A DNA stretch of 44,763 bases, from positions 1 to 44,763 of the forward strand of contig JBHOQQ010000129.1 in the NCBI GenBank assembly GCA_042408955.1. Reading direction: 5' to 3'. How positions within the stretch are numbered: the stretch's first letter is position 1; each line of letters opens with the position of its first letter. Position numbers and translations under genes: made by a program. This stretch comes from CALGSZ01 sp042408955. Its GTDB lineage: Bacteria > Chloroflexota > Chloroflexia > Thermomicrobiales > UBA6265. The notes under the pieces were generated by a model. It saw only the letters and a list, made by a program, of their open reading frames with translations. It was not told the DNA's origin and searched no databases. Shown piece by piece: positions 17,034-25,579 of this stretch.

Positions 17034-17213
17034 CTAGGCAAGCTGGCTGATGGCGAAGGCAATGCAGAGAAACAACGCCAAGAGCGCGAGCAGGATCAGA
17101 ATGACACTGCAGGAGCGCGACGCGGACGCCAGGTCGGCCTGTTCAGCGCCAGCCCAGGCGTCCTCACGTTGATCGTTCCCTTCTGGTGACGTATCGAGCG
17201 TATCGCCGGTCAC
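17034..17213 (-). CDS. 59-residue single-helix membrane protein, coupled to the lipid synthase
   Basis: The GTG start overlaps the TGA stop of the CDP-alcohol phosphotransferase gene (GTGA, 17210-17213), a classic translational-coupling arrangement. The product has an acidic, soluble N-terminal ~33 residues (VTGDTLDTSPEGNDQREDAW...) and one strong C-terminal membrane helix (CSVILILLALLALFLCIAFA). It has no signal cleavage site, so it is probably a tail-anchored or single-pass membrane protein. It resembles nothing I know. Position suggests a small partner or regulator of the phosphoinositide-lipid enzymes just upstream. Confidence 0.66.
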   Translation of the reverse strand: MTGDTLDTSPEGNDQREDAWAGAEQADLASASRSCSVILILLALLALFLCIAFAISQLA

Positions 17214-17821
17214 AGGTTCCGCACGTTGGCAGCACGGGCCTCGCCAGTGGAAAGTCGCCAAACATGAATAATGCGCGTAATCGCGGTCAGGTGCGTCGTC
17301 ACCGCCAGGACCCATAATGCCCAGAGAGGCTTGCCGATGATGAGGCAGAGGGAGAGGAGCACGACCCGCTCTGGCCGTGCCACCAGACCGACCGACGCCT
17401 TCCATCCTGCCGCCTCGGCCCGCGCCCGCGCGTAGCTGATCAGGAGTGAGCCCACGGCAGAAATGAAGATCAAGATCGCGCCGGTTTTCGCATCGTCCGT
17501 ATCCAGCACATAGATGAGCAGTCCGAGAAATACCAACGATTCGGAATACCGGTCGAGCGTCGAGTCCAGGAATCCACCGAACTTGGTAATGTGATTGGTG
17601 GCGCGAGCGACCGCGCCATCGAGCATGTCAAAGGCGCTAGCAACGAGCAAGAGTGCGCCGCCCCAACGAGGCTCTCCCGCCGCAATCACCACCGCGACCG
17701 CGGCGTTCACCATCAGGCCAAGCACCGTCAGCAGATTGGGAGATATGCCGAGACGGGCAATCGCCCGGCCAATGCCGAGGATGTATCCCCGTACCCACAT
17801 CCCAATGCGCTCTGAGATCAC
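17210..17821 (-). CDS. CDP-alcohol phosphatidyltransferase, phosphatidylinositol(phosphate)-synthase-like
   Basis: 203 residues with about six predicted helices. The full catalytic motif of the family is present: D65-x2-D68-G-A-x2-A-R73-x8-G82-x3-D86-x3-D90 (DMLDGAVARATNHITKFGG and following). These enzymes move a phosphatidyl group from CDP-diacylglycerol (or an analogous CDP-lipid) to an alcohol in the membrane. Placement 28 bases after a PimA-like mannosyltransferase gene points to inositol phosphate as acceptor, as in actinobacterial phosphatidylinositol phosphate synthase, rather than glycerol phosphate. The stop overlaps the start of a small membrane protein gene. Confidence 0.88.
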   Translation of the reverse strand: MISERIGMWVRGYILGIGRAIARLGISPNLLTVLGLMVNAAVAVVIAAGEPRWGGALLLVASAFDMLDGAVARATNHITKFGGFLDSTLDRYSESLVFLGLLIYVLDTDDAKTGAILIFISAVGSLLISYARARAEAAGWKASVGLVARPERVVLLSLCLIIGKPLWALWVLAVTTHLTAITRIIHVWRLSTGEARAANVRNL

Positions 17822-17849
17822 CGCGCGCCTCCATCATGTGACACGGCGC

Positions 17850-18995
17850 TCATGCAAAGCCCTGGCGCCATTTCGCGGCGCTAGCGCACGCACCAGCACG
17901 CTCATAGACTTCCAGAACCTGCGCCGCGACTCGTGGCCAGGCGTACCGCGCGGCAGTCTGATGTCCGGCGGCGCCAAGGCGAGCACGCAACTCGCGGTCA
18001 GCCAGGAGGCGAACAAGCGCGACGGCCAGTGCCGCCGGATTCTTCGGCTCGACCAACAAACCCTCCCGCTCGTGGGCCACGACATTCGCATAGCCAGGAA
18101 TATTGGCGGCAACAACGGGCTTGCCGCAGGCCATTGCTTCAAGGAGCACGATGCCGAAGCTTTCACCCTGAATCGAAGGAGCGCAGAAGACATCGCAGCT
18201 TGCATAGTAGCGCGGCAGTTCCTCCGCTGAAACCTCCCCAGCAAAATCGACGTTGGTCACCCCATACCGCATCATGACGCCATCAAACTTCTCCGGCTTG
18301 CCTGGACCGACAACAACGAGGCGAGCCCGGGGGAATTGCTGATGGACGAGCGGCATCGCCCGGAGCAGATAGCTAAACCCTTTGCGTGTCTCGTTATAAC
18401 GGCCGACAAAGAGGATGCGCGGCGTGCCATCCCGCGCCCAGGGAAAGGGCTCGACCGCCGGGTGAAATGTCGTAAGATCAATACCGTTCGGGATGATGTC
18501 ATACGGACCGTCGAAGTACTGCAAGATCAGGTCACGCGCCGGCTCGGAGACGGCGATCCGCCCATCAAGCCGGCTGAGCACAAACGAGAAATACGGCTTG
18601 AATGCAGTGTACCAAGGATTCGATGCGCGAGCGGCATGAAATGTGGCGACATTGACCGATTTGGAATTGAAAATAACCATGTATGGCAGCACTGGCGTGA
18701 GCGGCTCATGCAAATGGATCACATCGAAGCGCTCTCGCCGCAGCAATTCCTTGACGGCGTTGTACAGGGTGACATCGAACGTGAGCCGGACTCTGGAGCC
18801 GTTGCCAGGGATGGTAAAGGTGCGGCCGATACCGTAAAAACCATCCGCGATTTCCAATCCCCCATTTGACGAGCGCGGCGCCAGCACCACCACTTCATGA
18901 CCCATGCGCTCGAATTCGGCGCGCAGATGCGCGATATGCCGGGAAACACCGCCAGGATGATGAAAGTCGTATGGCGTGACCTGGGCAATTTTCAC
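17850..18995 (-). CDS. PimA-like GT4 glycosyltransferase
   Basis: 381 residues, two Rossmann-like domains (GT-B fold). The N-terminus MKIAQVTPYDFHHPGGVSRH and the C-terminal donor-site string CAPSIQGESFGIVLLEAMAC closely resemble mycobacterial PimA, which transfers mannose from GDP-mannose to phosphatidylinositol on the cytoplasmic side. ILFVGRYNETRKG is the usual start of the second domain. GTG start at 18995 behind GGGGGAAGG. First gene of a three-gene unit with the CDP-alcohol phosphotransferase and a small membrane protein. Thermomicrobia are known to contain inositol- and mannose-bearing (diol) phospholipids, which fits. Another GT4 acceptor cannot be excluded. Confidence 0.87.
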   Translation of the reverse strand: MKIAQVTPYDFHHPGGVSRHIAHLRAEFERMGHEVVVLAPRSSNGGLEIADGFYGIGRTFTIPGNGSRVRLTFDVTLYNAVKELLRRERFDVIHLHEPLTPVLPYMVIFNSKSVNVATFHAARASNPWYTAFKPYFSFVLSRLDGRIAVSEPARDLILQYFDGPYDIIPNGIDLTTFHPAVEPFPWARDGTPRILFVGRYNETRKGFSYLLRAMPLVHQQFPRARLVVVGPGKPEKFDGVMMRYGVTNVDFAGEVSAEELPRYYASCDVFCAPSIQGESFGIVLLEAMACGKPVVAANIPGYANVVAHEREGLLVEPKNPAALAVALVRLLADRELRARLGAAGHQTAARYAWPRVAAQVLEVYERAGACASAAKWRQGFA

Positions 18996-19238
18996 GCGCC
19001 TTCCCCCGCGCGCACTTGCAAACGCGACATCGTGCTCATTCAGCGTTCCTACGATCTGGATTCAGATCAATGACGATTCCGCTCACGCTCAGCCCGTGCC
19101 TCGCCCCGACCGATAATAGCAGAGACAGCACCCGAACGAAGGCGACCGCTCCCAATGACTCCTGCACGGCCCTGGCTTCCTCTGAGAAAATGAGCGGTAT
19201 TCTCGCTGGGGCAACCGCAACGCTTCGGAGCATTGCCG

Positions 19239-20420
19239 ATGGCCGCGCTTGATGGAATCGCTGTCTTGGATTTGAGCCGGGCATTAGCCGGCCCGTTTGC
19301 CGCGATGACGCTTGGCGACCTTGGCGCCGATGTGCTCAAGATCGAGGAACCTGGGATGGGCGATGCCACCCGCGGCTTCCCTCCCTTCTGGAATGGCGTC
19401 AGTTGCTACTATCTCAGCACCAATCGCAATAAGCGGGGCATGACACTGAATCTGGACACCGCCGAGGGTCAGGAGATCCTCAAGGCGCTGGTTGCCCGCG
19501 CCGATATCCTGATCGAGAGCTTTCGCACCGGCGTGATGGAGCGCTGGGGCCTGGGCTGGGACGACCTCCGCCGGATCAATCCCCGCCTGATCTATTGCGC
19601 GATCTCGGCCGCGGGCCGCGACGGACCGGAGAAGGATCGGGTCGGCGTCGATTTGCTCATGCAAGCCTATGGCGGACTCATGGCCATCACCGGCGAAGAA
19701 GGCCGGCCACCGGTGCGCACTGGTACCTCGGTCGTCGACCTGTCCACCGGTGCGAACGCGGTGCAGGGTATCCTCGCCGCCCTCTATGTGCGGGAGCGCA
19801 CCGGGACCGGCCAGCGCGTTGATGTCTCCCTGCTTGGCTCAGTCGTGACCTGGCTGACGTATCACGCGGTGGGATTTTTCGCCACCGGTGAAAACCCCCC
19901 GCGCATGGGCTCCCGCCACCCTAGCGTCATGCCCTACGGGGCCTACCCAACCCGCGACGGCTTTCTGGTCGTCGCTGTGGCCATGGAGTCGCTCTGGCAA
20001 CGATTCTGCCAGGCGATCGGCCATCCGGAGTGGGCAAAGGACCCACGATTTGCCCGCAACCCCGACCGCGTTGCCAATCGCACGCAGTTGGATGCGCTCC
20101 TGGAAGCGGCGTTAGCCGAGCGCACCGCTAGCGAGTGGAGCGAGATCATGGATCGTGCTGGCGTGCCCTGCAGCCCGGTGAACTCCCTGCAAACGGTGCT
20201 GAACCTGCCGCAGGTGGTGCACCAGGAGCTTGTGGTTGCCGTGCCGCGCGACGACCTTCCGTCGCTGCGGATGCCTGGGATTGCGATCAAGCTCAGCGCC
20301 ACGCCAGGAACGGTTCGCCGCCCACCGCCAAAGTTGGGCGAGCACACGGATGAGGTCCTCCGCAGGCTGGGCTACGACGATGCAGCCATCGGCCGGCTCC
20401 GGCGCGAAGGGATTGTCTAG
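19239..20420 (+). CDS. Class III CoA-transferase (CaiB/BaiF family)
   Basis: 393 residues, the normal length. Typical strings: LDGIAVLDLSRALAGPFAAM at the start, NRNKRGMTLNLDTAEGQEIL, and the active-site aspartate D138 in VGVDLLMQAYGGLMAITG, which forms the acyl-anhydride intermediate. The C-terminal part includes RAGVPCSPVNSLQTVLN and the usual small-domain end. These enzymes move CoA between carboxylic acids (for example formyl-, succinyl- or carnitinyl-CoA). The ATG at 19239 has GGAG eight bases upstream; a TTG two codons earlier is possible. It is divergent from the PimA-like gene, with a 243-base gap that shows no other gene. The substrate is unknown. Confidence 0.92.
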   Translation: MAALDGIAVLDLSRALAGPFAAMTLGDLGADVLKIEEPGMGDATRGFPPFWNGVSCYYLSTNRNKRGMTLNLDTAEGQEILKALVARADILIESFRTGVMERWGLGWDDLRRINPRLIYCAISAAGRDGPEKDRVGVDLLMQAYGGLMAITGEEGRPPVRTGTSVVDLSTGANAVQGILAALYVRERTGTGQRVDVSLLGSVVTWLTYHAVGFFATGENPPRMGSRHPSVMPYGAYPTRDGFLVVAVAMESLWQRFCQAIGHPEWAKDPRFARNPDRVANRTQLDALLEAALAERTASEWSEIMDRAGVPCSPVNSLQTVLNLPQVVHQELVVAVPRDDLPSLRMPGIAIKLSATPGTVRRPPPKLGEHTDEVLRRLGYDDAAIGRLRREGIV

Positions 20421-20450
20421 CGTGCAGCAGGGTGGTGGAACGGCGCTCGC

Positions 20451-20753
20451 TCAGAGTGGAGGAGGGAGTGGCTGCGGCTGGTGTGCCGGCAACCCCTGAC
20501 GGTCGAGCAGAGCCAGCGCATCGATCGCCTCACTGCGCTTGCCGGTGAGCAGGAGGACCGCATCAGCTAGCCGGCGGCGCACTCCTGGCAGGCTACGATA
20601 GATCCGATTCCCGAGAACGATCCGCGCCGTGCCACCATCCTCGACCCGGCCCCAGACAACGAGCCAGCCGGTGCGCACCGGCACGATCTCGACAAACCGG
20701 CTATGGTCTTTCCAGATGAACGCGGGCTTCCCCGTGACAGCGTTCTCACTCAT
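20451..20753 (-). CDS. Conserved-looking hypothetical protein (100 residues)
   Basis: A soluble 100-residue protein. The first half is strand-rich and aromatic (PAFIWKDHSRFVEIVPVRTG, then WLVVWGRVEDGGTARIVLGNRIY), the second half helical with many Arg/Leu (GVRRRLADAVLLLTGKRSEA) and a proline-rich tail. The amphipathic pattern and codon use look real. It starts 50 bases after the DppC-type permease stop on the same strand and converges with the CoA-transferase gene. Family not recognised; it may be a small housekeeping or DNA/RNA-binding protein. Confidence 0.65.
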   Translation of the reverse strand: MSENAVTGKPAFIWKDHSRFVEIVPVRTGWLVVWGRVEDGGTARIVLGNRIYRSLPGVRRRLADAVLLLTGKRSEAIDALALLDRQGLPAHQPQPLPPPL

Positions 20754-20803
20754 CGTCGTGACTCTGTGGATCAGGCGAGGCGGTTCCTTGCCTGAAGAAT
20801 GAG

Positions 20804-21823
20804 CTACTGCGTCTTGCGCGGATCGAGCGCATCACGCAAACCATCGCCCATATAGTTGATCGCCAGGACGGTAAGAAAGATCATCAAGCCAGGGAAGAGT
20901 GCTTCGTGAGGATAAAATTGGAACTTGTCCTTTGCCTCATTGAGCATCGCGCCCCAGGTTGGCACATCCGAGGTGAAGCACAGACCGAGGAATGAGAGCG
21001 CCGATTCGGTGATGATCGAAGCGCCGATGCCAAGCGTGGCGGCCACGATAATCGGGCTCAGCACGTTTGGCAGAATGTGCTTGAACATCACCGTTGATCG
21101 CGTCGCTCCAATGGCGCGGGCCGCCTCGACAAATTCTTTCTCCTTCAACGCGAGAAAGCTCGCCCGCACGAGCCGCGCCGTCGGCATCCAATTCAAGACC
21201 GCGATCACGATCACGATCAGCACGAAGACGCCGAGATTGCCATTGCCAAATCGCTCATCGAAAAAGACATACATCTCCTCACGGAAGAGAAAGCTAATCA
21301 AGAGAAGGAGCGGCAACTGCGGCAGGCTAATAAACATATCGGTGATGCGCATCAGCAAACTATCGGTGAAGCCGCCGAAAAAGCCAGCCGTCGCGCCGAC
21401 GGCCGTGCCCAGCGAGATCGCGACCAGTGCCGCGCAAATCCCGACAGCGAGCGAAATGCGGCCGCCCCAGAGCACGCGCGCCAGCATGTCCTGGCCAAGG
21501 CTGTCATTGCCAAACGGATGGCTCCACGAGGGCGGCGCATCAGCGAGCATGAAATCAATCTCATCGATCTCGTAGGGATAGATCGCGCTGCCGGCAAACG
21601 TGGCGAGAACAAAGACGATAAAAACGACCAGGCCCGCCATCGCCAGGCGGTGACGGCGGAATTGCCGCCACGCATTCCCCCACAGCGTGCGGTGCTTTTT
21701 GAGTGCCAGACTGTCGAGCGCACTGACACGCTCAGGCGCACCTGCCACGGCTCGGCCGGGAGCAGCCACCGTTCGCGCCGCTACGCTGACATCTGCTTCC
21801 TGCTGCATTGCCATGCTCCTCAC
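20804..21823 (-). CDS. Dipeptide/oligopeptide ABC transporter permease, DppC type
   Basis: 339 residues. An extended cytoplasmic N-terminus (~60 residues) precedes six predicted helices. The EAA motif is EFVEAARAIGATRSTVMFKH and the downstream 'LSFLGLCFTSDVPTWGAMLNEA' string is a signature of DppC/OppC (nickel/peptide importer permeases). It pairs with the DppB-type gene 36 bases upstream. Neither binding protein nor ATPase genes are adjacent, so the importer must be completed from elsewhere, or the unit has lost those genes. The substrate could be peptides, nickel or another small molecule. Confidence 0.92.
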   Translation of the reverse strand: MRSMAMQQEADVSVAARTVAAPGRAVAGAPERVSALDSLALKKHRTLWGNAWRQFRRHRLAMAGLVVFIVFVLATFAGSAIYPYEIDEIDFMLADAPPSWSHPFGNDSLGQDMLARVLWGGRISLAVGICAALVAISLGTAVGATAGFFGGFTDSLLMRITDMFISLPQLPLLLLISFLFREEMYVFFDERFGNGNLGVFVLIVIVIAVLNWMPTARLVRASFLALKEKEFVEAARAIGATRSTVMFKHILPNVLSPIIVAATLGIGASIITESALSFLGLCFTSDVPTWGAMLNEAKDKFQFYPHEALFPGLMIFLTVLAINYMGDGLRDALDPRKTQ

Positions 21824-21859
21824 GCGATCGCCGTCGATCGCAGAACCAGCTCCCGTTTC

Positions 21860-22804
21860 CTACGAGTACTTGATGCGGGGATCTAGCACCGCATACAAGA
21901 TGTCAGCCACGATGTTGAACACCACTACGAGGATCGAGATGCCAAAGGCGACGGCCATAACCGTGGGGACGTCCTTCTCATAGATACCATTGACAAGCAA
22001 TGAGCCGATCCCGGGAATGCGAAAGATCTGCTCGGTGATGATCGCTCCGCCGAAGATCTCCGGAATCTGGATGGCAATGATCGTGACCACCGGAATCAGC
22101 GCATTGCGCATGGCGTGAAACACGATCACCGACCATTCGCGTAACCCTTTGGCTCGCGCGGTGCGCACGTAGTCCTGGCTGATCACTTCGAGCATCGAGG
22201 CCCGTACAAACCGCGTCAACGACGCCGAACCAGCGAGCCCTAACACCGTTACGGGCATGATCGCTTGCCGGATGTTGGGCCAGAGGCCATCCGCATTGAC
22301 ATCATAAATGAAGGGGAGCCAACCAAGCTTCACCGAGAAAATGACGATCAGCAGAATGCCCGTGAAGAAGGTAGGCAAGCTAAAGCCGAGGAAGGCAAAC
22401 GTCGTCGCGATCTGATCGAACAGTGAATATTGTTTGAGGGCAGAGATCACGCCAACGGGAATCGCGATGAGTATGCCAACCAGGTAGGCTGATCCCACCA
22501 CCCCAAGCGTCACCGGCAGCCGGCTCAGCACGTAATCCCGGACATCTGACCGAGACGTATACGAAACTCCCCAGTTTCCCTGGAGATATTGCCAGGCCCA
22601 CTTCGGATATTGCACGTGAATGGGATCGTCGATGCCCATCTGCTTGCGGAGCCGCTGGCGCAATTCGGGTGGCACATTGGGGTTGTTCGCAAACCCGGCT
22701 AGCGGATCTCCTGGAGCGAGCGCAAGGATCGAATAAACGACCATGCTGATCGCGATGAGCGTCACGATCGAGATCAATGTACGGCGAATCAGATAGCGAC
22801 CCAC
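21860..22804 (-). CDS. Dipeptide/oligopeptide ABC transporter permease, DppB type
   Basis: 314 residues, six predicted helices. It starts MGRYLIRRTLISIVTLIAIS, the typical DppB/OppB start, with the 'DPLAGFANNPNVPPELRQRL' periplasmic loop and the EAA motif DYVRTARAKGLREWSVIVFH. 'FRIPGIGSLLVNGIYEKDVP' is diagnostic. GTG start at 22804 with AGGAGG five bases upstream. First gene of the permease pair, with a likely own promoter overlapping the end of the upstream lipoprotein gene. Confidence 0.93.
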   Translation of the reverse strand: MGRYLIRRTLISIVTLIAISMVVYSILALAPGDPLAGFANNPNVPPELRQRLRKQMGIDDPIHVQYPKWAWQYLQGNWGVSYTSRSDVRDYVLSRLPVTLGVVGSAYLVGILIAIPVGVISALKQYSLFDQIATTFAFLGFSLPTFFTGILLIVIFSVKLGWLPFIYDVNADGLWPNIRQAIMPVTVLGLAGSASLTRFVRASMLEVISQDYVRTARAKGLREWSVIVFHAMRNALIPVVTIIAIQIPEIFGGAIITEQIFRIPGIGSLLVNGIYEKDVPTVMAVAFGISILVVVFNIVADILYAVLDPRIKYS

Positions 22805-22956
22805 GGCAGCCTCCTGCCCGACACGCTCTGTGACCGGACGTCGTTGTCCTGTCTCTCCTCACGGCTCGGCACGCTGCCGCGTACTCTATGATGCGCATCC
22901 CGCCTCAGACGGGACGCACCGCTCGGCACCCTCACCTACCGCCCGGAGGCGCGGAA

Positions 22957-22986
22957 ATGCTACGAGTCCTTCACGGATATTGTCAA
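22957..22986 (-). promoter_or_regulatory. Likely promoter of the DppB-DppC unit
   Basis: Minus-strand TTGACA (22986-22981), an 18-base spacer, then TAGCAT (22962-22957). It overlaps the end of the lipoprotein gene and leaves a leader of about 150 bases, which includes a GC hairpin (GCGTCCCG...CGGGATGC). Confidence 0.45.
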
Positions 22987-23432
22987 GAAACTGCGCGCCG
23001 ATTTTGCGCGGCGACGCGCATTCTCAGTTCCGTCACCCCAGTTGATGAAGTCGCCTCCGGCGTGCCCATCCATGGTCCAACGAGTGGCGGCGAGGGGAGT
23101 GGCGCTGAGGTGAGCGGCATGCGCTCGCTCGGCTCACGCGTTGCCGGTACAATCGCAGTCAGGGACGGCGATTCTCCGCCTGGCACAGGGGTGCCGGTAC
23201 TGGAGGCCGGCGGTGGCGACGCGGCTTTTGGCGTGCTTGGGAGCCTGGCTGCCGGGGTACTGGAGAGACGTGGTGAGGGCGTTGCGGCAGGAGTCTCTAC
23301 CGGCAACCCGGTCAAGCTAGCCCAGCCATCCCGATCCCTCCCACATGCCACGAGCGCCAGCATTGCCAGCGCAAACGCGCCTAGGGTCCACCATACTTCG
23401 TGCCGGAGAACGTCCAAGTCTCCCTTACCCAC
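22983..23432 (-). CDS. Small Ser/Thr/Pro-rich lipoprotein
   Basis: 149 residues from a GTG at 23432 behind GAGGTAGGG. One hydrophobic stretch ends in a lipobox (GAFALAMLALVAC, Cys at about 31), so lipid anchoring at the outer face of the membrane is likely. The rest is almost entirely Ser/Thr/Pro/Ala low complexity (TPAATPSPRLSSTPAARLPS and similar), probably an extended surface linker, with no folded domain visible. It precedes the DppB-DppC genes on the same strand but is far too short to be their binding protein. A chance frame is possible but the lipobox argues against it. Confidence 0.58.
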   Translation of the reverse strand: MGKGDLDVLRHEVWWTLGAFALAMLALVACGRDRDGWASLTGLPVETPAATPSPRLSSTPAARLPSTPKAASPPPASSTGTPVPGGESPSLTAIVPATREPSERMPLTSAPLPSPPLVGPWMGTPEATSSTGVTELRMRVAAQNRRAVS

Positions 23433-23700
23433 GGCGCCCTACCTCGCGGCGTGCGCGGTGATCTCCATCTCACCGTCATGCGAGAAAGGCACCGGCTGTG
23501 TATCGCCTCCTGCCTGCCTTCGCCACGGTTCAGCGAGATAGTAGACGGCCCTGCTGCGGGATAGCCTGTGCTACACTCAGGCTGCGCGTGGCGTGGACCG
23601 CGCGTTCCTTGTATATATGCCGATCCGGCCAATTGCTCGTACAAGTGCGAGGCGAGCCGGGCGAACGCGATCGTAGGAAGTAGGAGTCAGGAGGCGAAGG

Positions 23701-24288
23701 ATGGCCAGGCTGATTCTGAGGGCCGAACCGCGGACGATCGTCGGCAAGCGCGTTCGGCAACTTCGGCGGGCAGGCAAGGTTCCAGGAGTCGTGTACGGCC
23801 CAGGTGTCGGGACTGGCACGATCCAGGTCGCTGTCGATCAGCGCGAGCTGGAGCGAGCGTACATGGCGTACGGTCACTCGACCCTTGTCAACCTCGAATG
23901 GAATGGCCACGCACACCAGGTGTTCATCCGGGAGGTGCAGCTCGATCCGATCAAGGGCGAGCCGCTGCACGTAGATTTCTTCGCGCCAAACCTGCAGCAA
24001 GAAGTTGTCGCTTCGGTGCCCGTGGTGTTGCACTTTGGCGAGGAGAAGCCGGCCGGCATCGTGACCCAGCTCCATCCCGAAATCGAAGTTCGCGCATTGC
24101 CGGCGCTGCTCCCCCATCAACTGGATGTTGATGCATCGCAACTGCGGCAGATCGGCGATGTGCTGCGTGTCAGCGACCTGAAGCTCCCGGAGGGAGTGAC
24201 CGCGGTCACGCCGCCAGATGAAGTGATCGCGACGGTGGCCGAGGCTGAAGAGGTTCCGGAAGCCGCCGAGGAGACACCGGCATCATAG
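23701..24288 (+). CDS. rplY: 50S ribosomal protein L25, long (CTC/TL5) form
   Basis: 195 residues. The N-terminal L25 domain binds 5S rRNA (LILRAEPRTIVGKRVRQLRR, then AGKVPGVVYGPG), the family's core signature. It is followed by the beta-rich CTC/TL5 C-terminal domain (VDFFAPNLQQEVVASVPVVL to LKLPEGVTAVTPPDEVIATV) and an acidic tail. The long form is the one found in Thermus, Gram-positive bacteria and Chloroflexota. ATG start with GTAGGAGTCAGGAGG upstream. It is a single-gene unit, divergent from the lipoprotein gene and closed by a strong terminator. Confidence 0.95.
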   Translation: MARLILRAEPRTIVGKRVRQLRRAGKVPGVVYGPGVGTGTIQVAVDQRELERAYMAYGHSTLVNLEWNGHAHQVFIREVQLDPIKGEPLHVDFFAPNLQQEVVASVPVVLHFGEEKPAGIVTQLHPEIEVRALPALLPHQLDVDASQLRQIGDVLRVSDLKLPEGVTAVTPPDEVIATVAEAEEVPEAAEETPAS

Positions 24289-24307
24289 CGCGGGCAGGAT
24301 CCTGAGC

Positions 24308-24359
24308 CGCCGCTGCCGCTGGGTAGCCGCGTTGGACTACCGAGCGACAGCGGCGTTTT
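24308..24359 (+). terminator. Intrinsic terminator of rplY
   Basis: Stem of 8 bp (CGCCGCTG 24308-24315 with CAGCGGCG 24348-24355), then 4 bp and 5 bp inner stems around a 10-base loop, followed by TTTT. It overlaps the 3' end of the convergent monooxygenase gene, whose stop is at 24337. Confidence 0.8.
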
Positions 24360-25407
24360 CGTGCTGGCTTAGGCTACGCAAGCAATCGCGCACCGGGCCA
24401 GCCAGCAAGCGTAGCATCTGGCGTGTTTGCTCGGGGTCAACCGCGGGGGCATAGATATTGGCGAGAAAGAGATCGATGCCGAGCGCTTGACGAGCGGCGA
24501 AGATCGAGCGTGCTACCGTTTCCGGCCCGCCTGCCAGATAGACTTCTTCCTGCACGAGGCGGCCGGCTTCCTCGGCCGCAGCCGCGCGCCGGTCGGGCCG
24601 GCTGCCTTCGCCTGCTGGCCGTTGCCACTCTTCCAGCCGAACGAGGGCATCGATCATTTCGGTTCGCGCGCGCTGATCATCGTCCGCCACGAAGACATGG
24701 CGCATGAGGGCGATCCTCCCGCCAGGTGCTTGTGGCCCATCGTGGGACTGGCTTAGGCGCTTGGTGCGGCCGGCGATGAACGTCGAGGTGGCGGGCTGGA
24801 GAGCCGGTGTTGGCGCGAACCCCACCGCGAGATTGAGGCCAAAGTTACCGGCCCAGCCAGCGGCCGCGGGATTGGTCCCCGCGTACCACAGGGGCGGGTG
24901 AGGCACTTGGAGCGGCAGTGGATTGATGACCACGTCGCGGATCGTATCGTAGGGACTTTCGATGCTGACCTGCCCACCACTCCACAACGCTTGCAGAATG
25001 GCAAACCGTTGCTGAAACATTGGAATCCGTTGCGCGGGATCGACGCCGAGCGCGACAAGCTCCTCTGGCCGGTGGCCGAGGCCAAAGCCGACCTCCAGCC
25101 GTCCGCCGCTGACGTGATCGAGCACCGCAATTTCCTCGGCCAGCAAGACCGGTGAATGGAGCGGCAGCGTGTAGGCCAGCACGCCCAGCCGCATGCGCCG
25201 CGTGCGCTGGGAGGCCGCTCCCAGCCAGACACCGGGAGCCGGGCAGCGGAAGTGGGCAAGAAAATGCCGCTCGGCCGTGAATGCGACGGACAACCCGAGC
25301 TCATCGGCCAGAGCGAGATCATCGAGCCGGCGCTGGTAGACTGTCGCGTGGTCGCTCGCATCCGTTGGGTCAATCTGGAAGATATCGAACAGCCCGAGTT
25401 CAATCAT
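24337..25407 (-). CDS. LLM-class flavin-dependent monooxygenase
   Basis: About 356 residues from ATG 25407 (ATG 25416 and in-frame upstream TTG/GTG starts up to 25515 are possible; none has a strong SD). TIM-barrel luciferase-like protein: starts MIELGLFDIFQIDPTDASDH, then VAFTAERHF, HVSGGRLEVGFGLGHRPEEL and the late QEEVYLAGGPETVARSIF. The family uses FMN or F420 to oxidise varied substrates, or acts as a reductase. It lies downstream of a small reading frame and hairpin cluster (25516-25642) on the same strand, which looks like an attenuator controlling it. The substrate is unknown. Confidence 0.9.
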   Translation of the reverse strand: MIELGLFDIFQIDPTDASDHATVYQRRLDDLALADELGLSVAFTAERHFLAHFRCPAPGVWLGAASQRTRRMRLGVLAYTLPLHSPVLLAEEIAVLDHVSGGRLEVGFGLGHRPEELVALGVDPAQRIPMFQQRFAILQALWSGGQVSIESPYDTIRDVVINPLPLQVPHPPLWYAGTNPAAAGWAGNFGLNLAVGFAPTPALQPATSTFIAGRTKRLSQSHDGPQAPGGRIALMRHVFVADDDQRARTEMIDALVRLEEWQRPAGEGSRPDRRAAAAEEAGRLVQEEVYLAGGPETVARSIFAARQALGIDLFLANIYAPAVDPEQTRQMLRLLAGPVRDCLRSLSQHENAAVAR

Positions 25408-25515
25408 GCGCCGCATCCGGGTTACGTCATGCCAGGAGACAGTCAGCCGGCGCACAGGGTAGCATGAATCGCCAGTGGTGCGCGCATTGCCGAGCACATC
25501 GCCTGGAAACGACAA

Positions 25516-25543
25516 GGGACCAGCCTGAATCAGGACTGGCCCC
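25516..25543 (-). promoter_or_regulatory. Terminator-like hairpin before the monooxygenase gene
   Basis: On the minus strand GGGGCCAG-T-CCTG, a 3-base loop, then CAGG-CTGGTCCC: 12 paired bases with one bulge and one G-U pair, followed by TTGTCGTTT. The right arm (GCTGGT) can pair instead with ACCAGC at 25546-25551 just upstream, giving a possible anti-terminator. It lies about 110 bases before the monooxygenase start. Confidence 0.6.
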
Positions 25544-25579
25544 CTGCTGGTTTCCGGGCATCACGACCGTCGTAGACGC

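Noticed and set aside
19036..19284. 82-residue minus-strand frame in the gap between the PimA-like and CoA-transferase genes
   Set aside because: It overlaps the well-supported CoA-transferase start and shows no SD or recognisable pattern.
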